The notes beneath the pieces were generated by a model, which was not told where the DNA came from, did not search any database, and saw nothing but the letters and a program-made list of their open reading frames with translations. A program made the position numbers and the translations under genes. A DNA stretch of 64,000 nucleotides. Origin: Nematostella vectensis (Eukaryota > Cnidaria > Anthozoa > Actiniaria > Edwardsiidae). This document shows positions 32,345 to 43,000 of this stretch, piece after piece. How positions within the stretch are numbered: the first letter of the stretch is position 1; every line of letters begins with the position of its first letter. The stretch spans positions 6,323,501 through 6,387,500 of the forward strand of contig NC_064047.1 of NCBI RefSeq assembly GCF_932526225.1, in the 5' to 3' direction.

Positions 32345-32755
32345 CTCACTAGATTTCTCCTGGCACCCACGGGAATTCTCCTAGCACCCAGGGGATTTTT
32401 CATAGCACCCACGGGATTTCGCCTAGCACCCACGGGAATTCTCCTAGCACACACGGGATTTTTCATAGCACCCACGGGAATTCTCCTAGCACAAACGGGA
32501 TTTCTCGTAGCACTTATGAGGTTTCTCCTAGCACCCACGGGATTTTTCATAGCACCCACGGGAATTCTCCTAGCACCCACGGGATTTTTCATAGCACCCA
32601 CGAGAATTCTCCTAGCACCCATGAGGTTTCTCCTAGCACACACGGGATTTTTAATAGCACCCACGGGAATTCTCCTAGCACCCACTGGATTTTTCATAGC
32701 ACCCACGGGAATTCTCTTAACACACACGGGATTTATCATAGCACCCACGGGATTC
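32345..32755. repeat. 21/42-bp minisatellite, unit 1
   Basis: Alternating 21-base units GCACCCACGGGATTTTTCATA and GCACCCACGGGAATTCTCCTA, about 20 in total. Because the unit is a multiple of three, open frames run through on both strands. I treat these as repeat artefacts. The unit 2 copy (50770-51365) is longer. Confidence 0.9.
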
Positions 32756-34784
32756 TTCCTAGCTCGTTTTTTTTGCCGACTAGCCCGCTAACCCTCTAAC
32801 GACGAACCCACTAGCGCCTGGCTAAATTTAGCGGAAAATTGTTACCGGGTTGTGAAGGCATGGAGCAATATTGAAGAACATACCAGAAACTGGACCAGCT
32901 TGACCAACTGGGTTTTGATATAAGTACATATTATTTTTACATGTTAATTAATTACACTTTCAAAATCATCGTAAATTTTATTGTATTACACAATTCATAT
33001 TAGCCCGCCGTACATCCCCGTATACGGCGGTCCTCTAAGAAACAAAGCAATACTTTGCGATGGCAAGCTTATCCGATAACGGTATAGTTTGATTAGCTTA
33101 TCACGTGTTTTTGTTTAGTAGCTATATATCCCAAGAATAATTGCTATTGTAATTTATAATGAGCTAAATGCAAATAATATGACTGTGTCTAATATCTAAT
33201 GTCTAAAGTTGTGTTTAGTTCGGGACTTCGTAGAAAACCTCCAAGTCTGAGGGTTTAAAGTAAAATATCCCCGCCAACACGTCACATCGTCCGTCTGATT
33301 GGCAGCCCTGGGGAGCAGCGTATGTTCGGGTACTTGTGAAAGAATACATATTATTTCCAGCGTCGTCGCAGATAAATATGTCATAAGCTGTCATAAATGG
33401 CATATTGATTTGTTGATCCACCCCTCAGCGGTAGCTTGGCCGGCCTGTACCCGTTCTTGTTATACAAGGTGTAAAGAAAGGCCTTTGTCTACCGGCGACG
33501 AAAACTTTGTGGGAAAATGAAATAAGTTGGAAAATATGATTCTAAGAAAACAACCCTTATGTAAGTTCCTACTTAGTTAGCATTCGTATTGCAGTTTTGC
33601 ATTTATAATTTTTTGTCTCTGATACTCAATTGTCCAAGACACGTCGCTGTACCCCCCCCGAACACGTATCGATCCGCGACGCTGACGATGACGACAATTG
33701 GCGCTTTTCCGTTACACTTCCGACGGAATATCATCGCAGCCCAGCCATCTCTTTTAGCAGAATAGTACATATCCCACCGACTTGATGGAATTTGCTGTAC
33801 TGGCCGCAGGAATCCCAAGAGATCGCGTATATATTTCGGGTCTTTACCATACCTAAGTATGAAGGACTGGCTAAGTTCTGAAATATTCAAGGAATTTTTT
33901 TATCTCACTGTTAGGTGTTTGTCCTCTAATAGAAAAACAGCAAAAAACAAAAAAAAAAAAAAAGACACTATTGAATACAGCCCTCCCCCTATTTCAAGTC
34001 CCACACAATCAAGTCAATCTCAACTTTCACTCTTCAAGATACCATGGCGAAACGATTCAATGCAATGTCGCCAGCCATTAGTCTAAGCGCCAAATAAATT
34101 TTTCACTATTCGTTGTTATGTAATTTTTGTTTTTTGTGGTAAAAAATTATTCTGCTTTATAAAAAAAACGGAAAAATTATGAAAGCAGAGTCACCTAGTA
34201 ACACGTTTTGCATCTTGTCGATACCCTGATTATTATTTTGATAGAGAATCCAAACAATCCGTCCCTGAAAACTCTTTTCCTTTCTAATAATACCATTCAG
34301 ATTTTAAATTGTGATATTATCTTTTGAAGATAAAGGACGGCAACGGTACTAAATCGAATCCGACCCACTGGGATATCACGTGCACCATAACCATGTTACT
34401 AACCCCATTTTGATTTTGCATCACATGACACTTCCGCCGGGTTACACTTGTAGCTGCCCGCCAGTACTGCGCATGCTCTATTGCTGCATCCGTTTGGTAG
34501 CTGGCACGTGAGGGATCGAGTGTAGGAACATGGCTAGGCTGACCGGCCGCGCTACGGGCGATGCAGTCAGGCCCTGCACCGAATGTCGGCCCGTGACCCC
34601 AACAGGAAAAGGTAGCAGCAGACGAAGAGGCTCTGAGGTATAATTTGGCGGCCCGTGACCCCAACAGGAAAAGGTAGCAGCAGACAAAGAGGCTCTGAGG
34701 TATAATTTGGCGGGTTTAAAACCCTCGGTGTTTAACCGAGGTTTTCGGAGTGAAAAGGAAGGACTTCTCTCTTCTGGAGCAAAG

Positions 34785-35240
34785 CAAAAAATATGCTAAT
34801 ATCATAAAAGAATATATATTTCACGAAGGAAACAATATATGACAATCAAACTCGGTAGGTGTCATGTATGTGTCAAGGGCGGTGGCAAGATATGTTCACG
34901 TAATGCGTGACGTCATCGATGACGTCACTTTAAGCAAAACTATACCGATGTCATATCTATAATCATATCGGTCTCCTAAATGAAACATTATACAACAACA
35001 AAACTTGGTATGTGTCATGTATGTGTCAAGGGGTGTGCATCAATATGGTCGTTTGATTTTTGACGTCATTAGTGACGTCACTTAAAGCAAAAATATGTTG
35101 ACCTAAAAATAATATATATATATATATTCATGAAAAAACATCCTTGTATGTGTCATGGGTGGAGTGCAATGAGATGGTCACGTGACATCATCGATGACGT
35201 CACTAAAAGTAAAACTACCCTGACGCCGAAACATCGTATG
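34785..35240. repeat. TGACGTCA-rich satellite, short array (unit 1)
   Basis: About three to four units of roughly 150 bases, each with ACAACxAAACTTGGTAxGTG, GTCATGTATGTGTCAAGG, ATGGTCACGTGA and one or two TGACGTCA palindromes; 34908-34927 is itself a 20-base palindrome. The syntenic array in unit 2 is at 53345-53860. Confidence 0.85.
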
Positions 35241-36711
35241 ACAACTAAACTTGTGTCATTCAGATTTCACTTGTGAGGGAAGGGGGTTGACAAGTTGGTC
35301 GCGTGATCAAAAACAGAAATATAATGATAAGATATAATATTTCTTAAATTTTTAAGCGAAAATAAGCAAAGATTTTGTCGTTTGAAGCTCCGCTTTTAGG
35401 TATTGTCTAAATCTATATATTGCGCTACTTATATTCCCTAACCTGTTGGTGTATCCACCAAAAACATTCTCCCCCACGCGGACGATGGTCACAGTGGGAC
35501 CTTTGTTACCACAGTGCCTATATAGTCATATCCTGACCAGCTTTGCTTGCTTGCACGATAACTCTTTGCGGACCATCCGCCATGTGTCCCCTGACACACA
35601 GCTCCGCCATGTTGATCTATTTGTAACCTCACAAGACAAGGATGCGTGTTGCAGTCCTGTGTCTCCCCAACCTTCCCCTGACAGGCAGCTCTGCCATGCT
35701 GGGGGGCTGGGTTCGAGCATGATCTGAGTCGGGTCCTGGTGCCACCAGAGCAAGAGGCACTACAGAAGGTCCATGACGACCAAGGAGACCACGCCCCGCT
35801 CACTGAAACGAGGCAACAAACTAAATCTGCAGCGACTTATGCAATACCTATTTTCAGGTCGTCTCCAGTGAATTAAAGCTTATGAATTTTCACAAAGGCG
35901 GATCCAGGAGATCCAAGGGGGGGGGGGGGAGGGGCAAAGCAAGGGTTTCAAGAAAGGAGGTGTGGTCGATTTATTGTTCTTCCGTGGATTTCCTCATGTT
36001 TCTTGTCTGAAAAAAGGGGCATATCAAACATATTCCCCACGGATAGTGTCCTTCGTATGCATTGCCTTATATGGGCATTGATGCCCATATTTAGAAGAGC
36101 TAAAGTTTTCCCGCTCCCTGATCTCCAGAAAACATGGTGAAAAATGCTGATTCCTGTCAATTTGAGACTCGAGGCAAAAATGTGTCAAAAAAAACTTTAT
36201 CGCTTGGTCAAATCTTTATCACACAAGCCTTGAAAAGCCCTTAGACCCAGGCCTCCAAGAGATTGGCCGAGCGAGTTTTAAGGTCACCCAAATATTGATA
36301 TGCAGGGCCCGCTCGTCCCAGGCCCCTAGATCCGCCCCTTTCATATACATTTGAGCAAAGTCTCATTTAAGGACATCCATCATTCATTTGGAGCTTTAAA
36401 AATCCTCCACACGTGTCCAAATTACACAACCAGAGTCCGATGGTGTCTGGTCGCCTATGATCAGACTCTGATCGTTGAACACACAATATAGCGCAATGGA
36501 CCTCTTATGTGAATTCATTGCACCAGAGCAATGTATGGGCTGCCTGTGTCATCTAGATGACCGGAGGCTGGTTTTGCCCGCGAGAACGCGAAAGAGAACA
36601 GAGACGCGATACGGATAAATGAAGTAATAGAAACAAACAGGAAGAAAGCTCTGCTGGCAGGGTAGGGTCAAAAAGGGCAAGGTTTCGTGGTTAACGCCTT
36701 CTCCGCTGATC

Positions 36712-37000
36712 TTGTTATACTCAACCGGACAAGGATTCGTGTTACACACCCTGTCCATGTTGTTATACTCAACCGGACAAGGATTCGTGTTACACACCCT
36801 CTCCATCTTGTTATACTCATCCGGGCAAGGATTCGTGTTACACACCCTCTCCATCTTGTTATACTCAACCGGACAAGGATTCGTGTTACACACCCTGTCC
36901 ATGTTGTTATACTCACCCGGGCAAGGACTTGTGTTACACACCCTCTCCATGTTGTTATACTCACCCGGACAAGGATTTGTGTTACACACCCTCTCCATCT
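36712..37000 (-). repeat. 45-bp repeat of exon end plus splice donor (6 copies), unit 1
   Basis: Read on the minus strand, each 45-base unit encodes CNTNPCPGEYNNMERV-like residues and contains CCGG|GTGAGTATAAC or a mutated version. The two units nearest the TSP1 core keep GGTGAGT (donors after 36965 and about 36920); the outer four have GTTGAGT or GATGAGT. The first donor yields exactly the 171-base phase 1-1 exon seen for TSP1 in the intact gene. The array is therefore a duplicated exon/intron junction. Confidence 0.85.
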
Positions 37001-37439
37001 TGTCATCTCCCCGACACACTGATCCGTCTAGCCTTCCTTCAGGGTCCAAGCACTTCTTGGAGCGGGACTGGATCCTACCAGGACACGTGACATTACACGG
37101 GTACCAAGGAGACCAGGTTGTCCATTTGCTTTGCACTATGGATGAAAAGAGTAAGATCCCAAAGATTTCCACTAGCGCATATGTTTTCTACACTACCGTG
37201 TCCGTACCGAGTTAAAGTCTCTTGATTTGAATTGCGAGACGCGTGGTTTTGTAGGCCTATGAAGCCCGAATTCGCTTGCATCACGTCTCAATTATGCTCT
37301 TTATAGCGGAGCTCCCTTGCGGCGCCCCGTGAGCGGAGCCCCATACCTAAGAAATAGTAGTATACTAGAAAAATATGGTATTAAATATTGGTAACCATCG
37401 ATTTGATTTTTCGTGACGCGGTGTACGTCCGTCCGTCCG

Positions 37440-38500
37440 GCCCCAAAAACATGTGTCCTAAAAAAGTATCGTATGACAACCAAACTTGGCAGGTGTCATG
37501 TATGTGTCAAGGGAGCTGTGCAAAACTTTGACGTCAATAGAAGCAAAAATATGCTGACGCCATCAAAAGAAAAAAAAATATTTATATTTCACGAACGAAA
37601 CATCGTATGCCAACCAAACTCGGTATGTGTCATGTAGGTGTCAAGGAGAATGCAACAATATGGTCAGGAGTTGTGTGACATTGTCGATGACGTCACCTAA
37701 AGCAAAAAACTTGATTAAAATAAAAAAAAACATTAATATCTCTTGAAAGAAACATTGTTTCTCCACCAAACTTGGCAGGTGTCATGTTTGTGTCAAGAGG
37801 GCGCAATAAAGTCACGGGGGCTTTTGACGTCATCGATGACATAAATAAAGTAAAACTATTCCGATCAAAAATATCCATGTCTCATGAATGAAACATCAAA
37901 TGACAACCAATCTTGGTATGTGTCATAAAGGTGTCAAGGGGGGTGCACCAATATGGTCACGTGATTGTGACTTTATCAATGACGTCACTAGAAGCAAAAA
38001 TATGCTGACGTCATCAAAATGAAAAACTATATTTCATTAAAGAAACATCGTTTGACAACCAAAATCGGTAGTTGTCATGATGGTGTCAAGGGGGGTGCTT
38101 CAATATGGTCACGTGATTGTGACGTCATCAATTACGTCAATAGAAGCAGAATATGCTGACGTCATCAAATATAAAACATTCATATGATGGCGATGGGGTC
38201 ACTTTAAGCAAAACTATCCCGATGTCATATCTATGTTTAAATCTCCTAAGCAAAACATCATATGACAACCAAACTTGGTATGTGTCATGGGATGCGCAAC
38301 AATATGTTCGTGTGATTTTTGACGTCATCAATGACGTCACTTAAAGCAAAAATTTGCTGACGTCGACAAAATAGAAAATATATATTTCACGAAAGAAACA
38401 TCGTACGACAACCAGACTTGGTAGGTGTCATGTATGTTTCAAGTGGGGTGCAATGAGATGGTCACGTGACCTCATCAATGAGGTCACTAAAAGTAGAACT
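37440..38500. repeat. TGACGTCA-rich satellite, long array (unit 1 only)
   Basis: Seven units of about 130-210 bases marked by ACAACCAAACTTGG(C/T)A(G/T)GTGTC at about 37478, 37608, 37762, 37901, 38052, 38264 and 38407. Each carries GACGTCA half or full palindromes and GTCACGTGA. The matching place in unit 2 holds unrelated sequence (membrane exon and CTAAA/CTAGG arrays). Confidence 0.85.
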
Positions 38501-38558
38501 GGAAATATAATAATAATATTTAATATTTCTTAAAGCGAAAATATTAGGTGAAAAGATT

Positions 38559-38695
38559 TGGTCGTTTTGAGCCCTGTACAGGACCCGAAATAATCCCAGG
38601 ACCCGAAACGATCCCAGGACCCGAAATGATCCCCAAAAGTCCCCCAACTGATCCCGGGACCCGAAACGATCCCCAGGAGTCCCCGAAATTCCCCA
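38559..38695. repeat. ~18-bp GGACCCGAAACGATCCC tandem repeat
   Basis: Degenerate units of AGGACCCGAAA(C/T)GATCCC. It sits between the long satellite and sequence shared with unit 2, and is absent from unit 2. Confidence 0.8.
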
Positions 38696-39074
38696 AGGAA
38701 TTGCGGTAATGGACAAAGGGAAAGCAGAAGAAAGCACTTCCAATTCTTAAAGCATAATTAAGGGTTGACATCAAGTCGTTTGTAAAAGGCTTCGAGGGTT
38801 TTTTTAACAAACAAAGTTTCCGCGCCGCTAAGAGAGACCGAATCAAGTACATTTCACTTTCCAGGCCGTAGCGAACTGTATACATTGTTTGCCATCGTGC
38901 TAAACAAAACAAAACGTTCATTCTAAATAACAAATATTTATATACGTTAAACGTTATTGCTTTTTCCGTATGTAAATGCAGCATTTTGAGTTTTGGGAGT
39001 TATAACATAAAAGGGCTCCGTGTGCCGCCTTGTACGTGGAGGATAAATAACTTTAACTTTTTTAGCAGTGGTCC

Positions 39075-39195
39075 TCTACTGTTGGGGGTTCCTGTGTGTC
39101 CTCTGTTGGGGTTCCTGTATGTCCTCTGTTTGGGGTTTCTGTGTGTCCTCTGTTGGGGTTCCTGTGTGTCCTCTTTTGGGGTTCCTCCGTGCTCC
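39075..39195. repeat. ~29-bp GGGGTTCCTGTGTGTCCTCT tandem repeat
   Basis: Four units in unit 1, with two to three in unit 2 (57655-57730). Copy number differs between the duplicates. An open frame on the minus strand (GTPKEDTQEPQQR) stays open in both units, but no start, splice sites or domain support it as coding. Confidence 0.75.
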
Positions 39196-40059
39196 TTTCT
39201 AGGTGGCCACATGGCTAAGCCATGATGCATAGTCCTAATTGTATTGAGGATTTTTATTACAAAACCTGTGAAAATCCCCAAAACTGTTCTTAACTCTGGT
39301 TTACTTGCTTACAGAAAAAGTCCCTCTATCTGCCCGCCGCTATTGGTCAACTGGTTTACTTAGGCCCAAATTAAAAGAAAAACTACCAGCTCCCTTAAAA
39401 TTATGATTACAGTTTTATTGAAAGACGATAAAAAAAATCTTCATCAAGATCAAAGGTGTAACAATTTCGAGTCTCTAAAAAAAAGATTAGATTAGACTAT
39501 ACATTGGCTATATGTCGCCTAATGATGAACCATGTCAGTGCTGGTCAGCGGGTTGTCGTCGACGATGAGAAATACGACACTCTATAACTATACATTGATA
39601 TATGCTTATTCAAAATAATAGTTCATCCACACATGCAGTTTAAAGTAATAAAAAGACTCAATTTCCAAAGACTACTTTTCGCTTAAGAAATAATCTCGCG
39701 CTTATTAAACACAAAGTGTACGAAAATTAAGTAAGCGAGCGGGAGGTGCGAGATGGTGTGCGATAATCCCGGTCTACAGAAGCTCTGTTATGAACCAGCC
39801 ATAGAAACATGTCCGTAAGCACTTGAGAGGGACCTGTGATAAGGGCGTGGACAATCCCGGATAATAAGCTTCTGTATTTTTAAAGTCTTCTAGTGATTTC
39901 TAACGTGAATTTTAACGTGTATTCTGATAGGCCAGGGGGCCGTGTGTTAATGAAAAACGATGAACGTCCAAACGCTATATGTGTTGGTTTTCCAAGAAAT
40001 CTTTATCAAACTCTGGCCCTTTCAAAGATTTTGTCTCTTAAAGTTTAATTATTAAAAGT

Positions 40060-43000
40060 TTAGAAGACTTCGTAGAAAACCTCGATATCACTAAGATAAA
40101 AGCTAGTGCTTCCAGCCAGTACATCGCAGCTATCAGACGTACACCACCTGGGTCGATCGTAGGTGTGTGAACTATAAGAGTTGGTGTTTCTATCTGGATA
40201 GTTAGTAATATACAAGTCATGACCTCCTCCAAATGTGGGTCCGTAGCCGTAGTTATCATAGATGGCATGTCCATGAGGTGAGTATCTGAGTGGCAGCTTT
40301 GCAGGTTTGTATCCGAACGTGTTGTAAATAGTGAACATGAAGGACTTGCTTGATGACTTCCAGCAATTACAGCCTAAACAAAGCAAAACCTTGACATCTT
40401 ACATTGTGTGACCCGAGTTAAAGATGCATTCCACAACCCACGTCTAAGGGGCGGATCTAGCTTTTCGTTAAAGGGGGGCTTCGGCTTAGTGACAAAGGGG
40501 GAAGGGGGTATTTTTTTTGTTACATATGCCTTTCTGGCAGCTCAAAAGGGTGTTTAAGCCCCCTAAACCCTGCTCCTAGATCCGCTCCCCTTCCTCTTTT
40601 AAGGGCACTGACTCCCCAATTACTGAAGAGAAGACAATAGGCCATTCCAGCTATAAGTTTGCGCGCGCATAACCATAGAAACCTACCACAACTACCAGAA
40701 TGCAGCGCGCGCTTTTTTAAGTTTACATCAAACGAAACGCGCGCTGCATGCTGGTAGTTGAGTTAGGTTCCCATGGTGAGTGCGCGCGCATGCTTATAGC
40801 TGGAAAGGCCTATTCAGGAAGTTTTGATGCACGCATGGAAGCATTTTATCACTCTGGTTGGTATGAGCAGTCAGCCAGGAGCGGGATAAGCGCGCAACCC
40901 TCTTGGCGGTCAAAAAGTGGGTCATTTCTTATAAAGGAATCTTCAAATACTAGGCTTTTTCCATATGATGACTGCGCACCTTCCCTCAGCCAATCCTGGG
41001 TACGCTCCTGATAAGCATAGGCGCATATGTTATATGAATTTCATCAGTGCACCGCCCTTGGTGATATTAAAGGTTTTAGATGTTTTTGAGTAAATGTTGA
41101 ACTAAACATCTCCATGAGCGTGGAAATATCTCTTGACATTTTAGACGTAGGCCAATGGCACTAAGACGAGACAACTGGTTACCGCTAACAGTTGATTTAA
41201 AACTTAAGGTAATTCGTAAGTTCTACAACCCAGATTTTTTTTAATCTTGGCATAAACAATATTGAAGTTAAGGGCTTTCAAAAAATGTAATAAAAAAATG
41301 GGGGTACCGAACTCGTTTTCACAACAGAGGGGCGTAGATTTGACGCGTTTTTACTGATCGTGCGAGGAAAAATCCCAACCAGGGGCTCATAAGTAGGGGC
41401 AATCAACTTCCCCATGTTCTGGTACTATATAGGTGTCACGGCGTTTCCTAGGATCAGGCTATTTTTAGACGCGCGGATTAGCCAACCAGATGCGACCTTT
41501 GTGTTGACGTTTTGGCTGAGCTCAACTGCACGCGCAGTCTCACAAAAAGCTATGTTCTCTATTTGGTACTTTGACTTTTGTTGCTCTCTTCTTTAATATG
41601 AATTCAATCCTACCTACGACTTTGAATTCTAGCTTGAAATTCCTTTTTGGTAAACGAACAAAACCAACAGATGATGGATAAAAAATATTCTTCCTAACTG
41701 CCATTTGCGCGTGCAGCCTCACGTCACTCGCGCGCGACCGACGCCAACGTAACTGATTGGCCCATTCGTGGGCGCGCGTCTCAAAATAGCCTGATCCTCG
41801 GAAACGCCGTGACGATTATATAGTACAGATGCTTGCCCCTACTTATGAGCCCCTGTCCCAACTTTTAGTTTTCGAAAAAAGTGCCTATAGTCTTTAGAAA
41901 ATAAAGTTCTGTTTGTCGAGCTACCAAAATCCGATCTCAACAAATCACATTTAAGAGATCGCACTGAAAGACACTGTTTTCGCCACTATTTATACGGTAA
42001 AAAGCGCCATTTTGAAGTATTTAACGGCTTTTAAGAGAAAATAAACAAACTTTTACAACCCAACTTTTTTTCTTCTTTCAGTATATCATTTTTTCCGTAT
42101 ATATTTAAATATTTGAGCAAATAAAAAATGGGGGTAACCGACTTCATTTTTCTGTCAAAGCGATTTTAAGTAGAAAAAGCGCGCCTTTTGCTGTGTTTTC
42201 TTGTACAACTGTGGCGCGCGCGCACTTAATACCGGAAAATTCGAACAAACAGCGCGCGCCACTATGCGCAGAAGGGGTGCGCAGTGCAATTCAAGGGAAT
42301 TACCTTAACAGTTTGACACTGATCGGCAATGACCATTGTAACAAATACGCCTATTTTACCTGTCCAAGACTGGTCCGTGTAACCGCCAAAGATGTAGCTG
42401 CTCGTTTTCACTATGGTGACGGTTGGTCCCATGTTGTTGCAATAGCTGTGGAACGTGCTGGCAGCCCATCCATGTGAACCGGCTCTATAGCAAAGTCTCC
42501 AGGTACTAGAGGGACTCTGCTGCACTGGCCTTAGTTGGTTGTATAGCCAGTAGGTGTCGCCTCTACTTTCGGTTAAGATGGATGAGGATGTAAGACCTCC
42601 TGCAAGATGTCGAGAAATGGGTTTGTTTCTTAGCCTAGATCATTGTATTGATCATTGTATAGCCTAGATCATTGAAGCGTCACAAGAGTATAAAATAACC
42701 ACATAAGTATAATGCTAATTTTAAGTTTTTAAGGGTTTTAGATACATAAGAAAAATACACATAAAAGAAAAAAATTGCATCAAATGGATTGCACGAAAAC
42801 TAGATTGTGGCCAACGCTGTATACGTAATGGATTCCGGGTCGCAGATATAATATGCTCATCTCAGATACATAAGAAAAATACATATAAAAGCGAGAAATT
42901 GCATCAAATGGATTGCACGAATCGTCAATGCAAAAGCCTTTTTTTCGGTTGAAGGGTGTTTAGGGAGTCAATTCAAGGCCTTATAACGCCGCCACTGGGG

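Larger units (their letters stand above)
33215..37135 (-). pseudogene. Decayed TSP1-TSP1-TLDc-TLDc gene, unit 1 copy
   Basis: A minus-strand cassette with the architecture of the intact neighbour at 40060-48464. A TSP1 exon at 37135-36965 (171 bases, phase 1-1; SKWTTWSPWYPCNVTC) is followed by an expanded donor repeat. A second TSP1 begins at 35802 (GAWSPWSSWTFCSASC, APQHGRAACQG) and runs into TLDc sequence (GPTVTIVRVGENVFGGYT). A partial TLDc second half lies at about 34770-34320 (NTEGFKPAKLYLRAS) with a 60-base internal tandem duplication (34589-34708). A further TLDc first half is at about 33885-33620 and a second half at about 33485-33215, ending DLEVFYEVPN. Lesions: a frameshift within the first TLDc (shared with unit 2), a 1-base deletion after CNTHPCL (private), a mutated donor at about 33615 (ATTGAGTATC where unit 2 has AAGTAAGTATC, private), and a frameshift plus loss of the GPTFGGGH core near 33378 (shared). 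No N-terminal or membrane exon is found. Residual expression cannot be excluded. Confidence 0.8.

Noticed and set aside
32345-32755. CRISPR-like array
   Set aside because: Units are contiguous 21-mers without unique spacers and the genome is eukaryotic; this is a minisatellite.
37172-37172. Start codon of a secreted protein (MEIFGILLFSSIVQS signal-peptide-like)
   Set aside because: The TSP1 exon has a good acceptor (CATCCATAG) at 37135 and its phase 1-1 length equals that of the internal TSP1 exon of the intact gene. The upstream Met lies in intron sequence by that model.
38544-39281. Minus-strand frames around the GGACCCGAAACGATCCC and GGGGTTCCTGTG repeats
   Set aside because: The residues come mostly from tandem repeats; no start context, splice sites or family match, and copy number differs between units.
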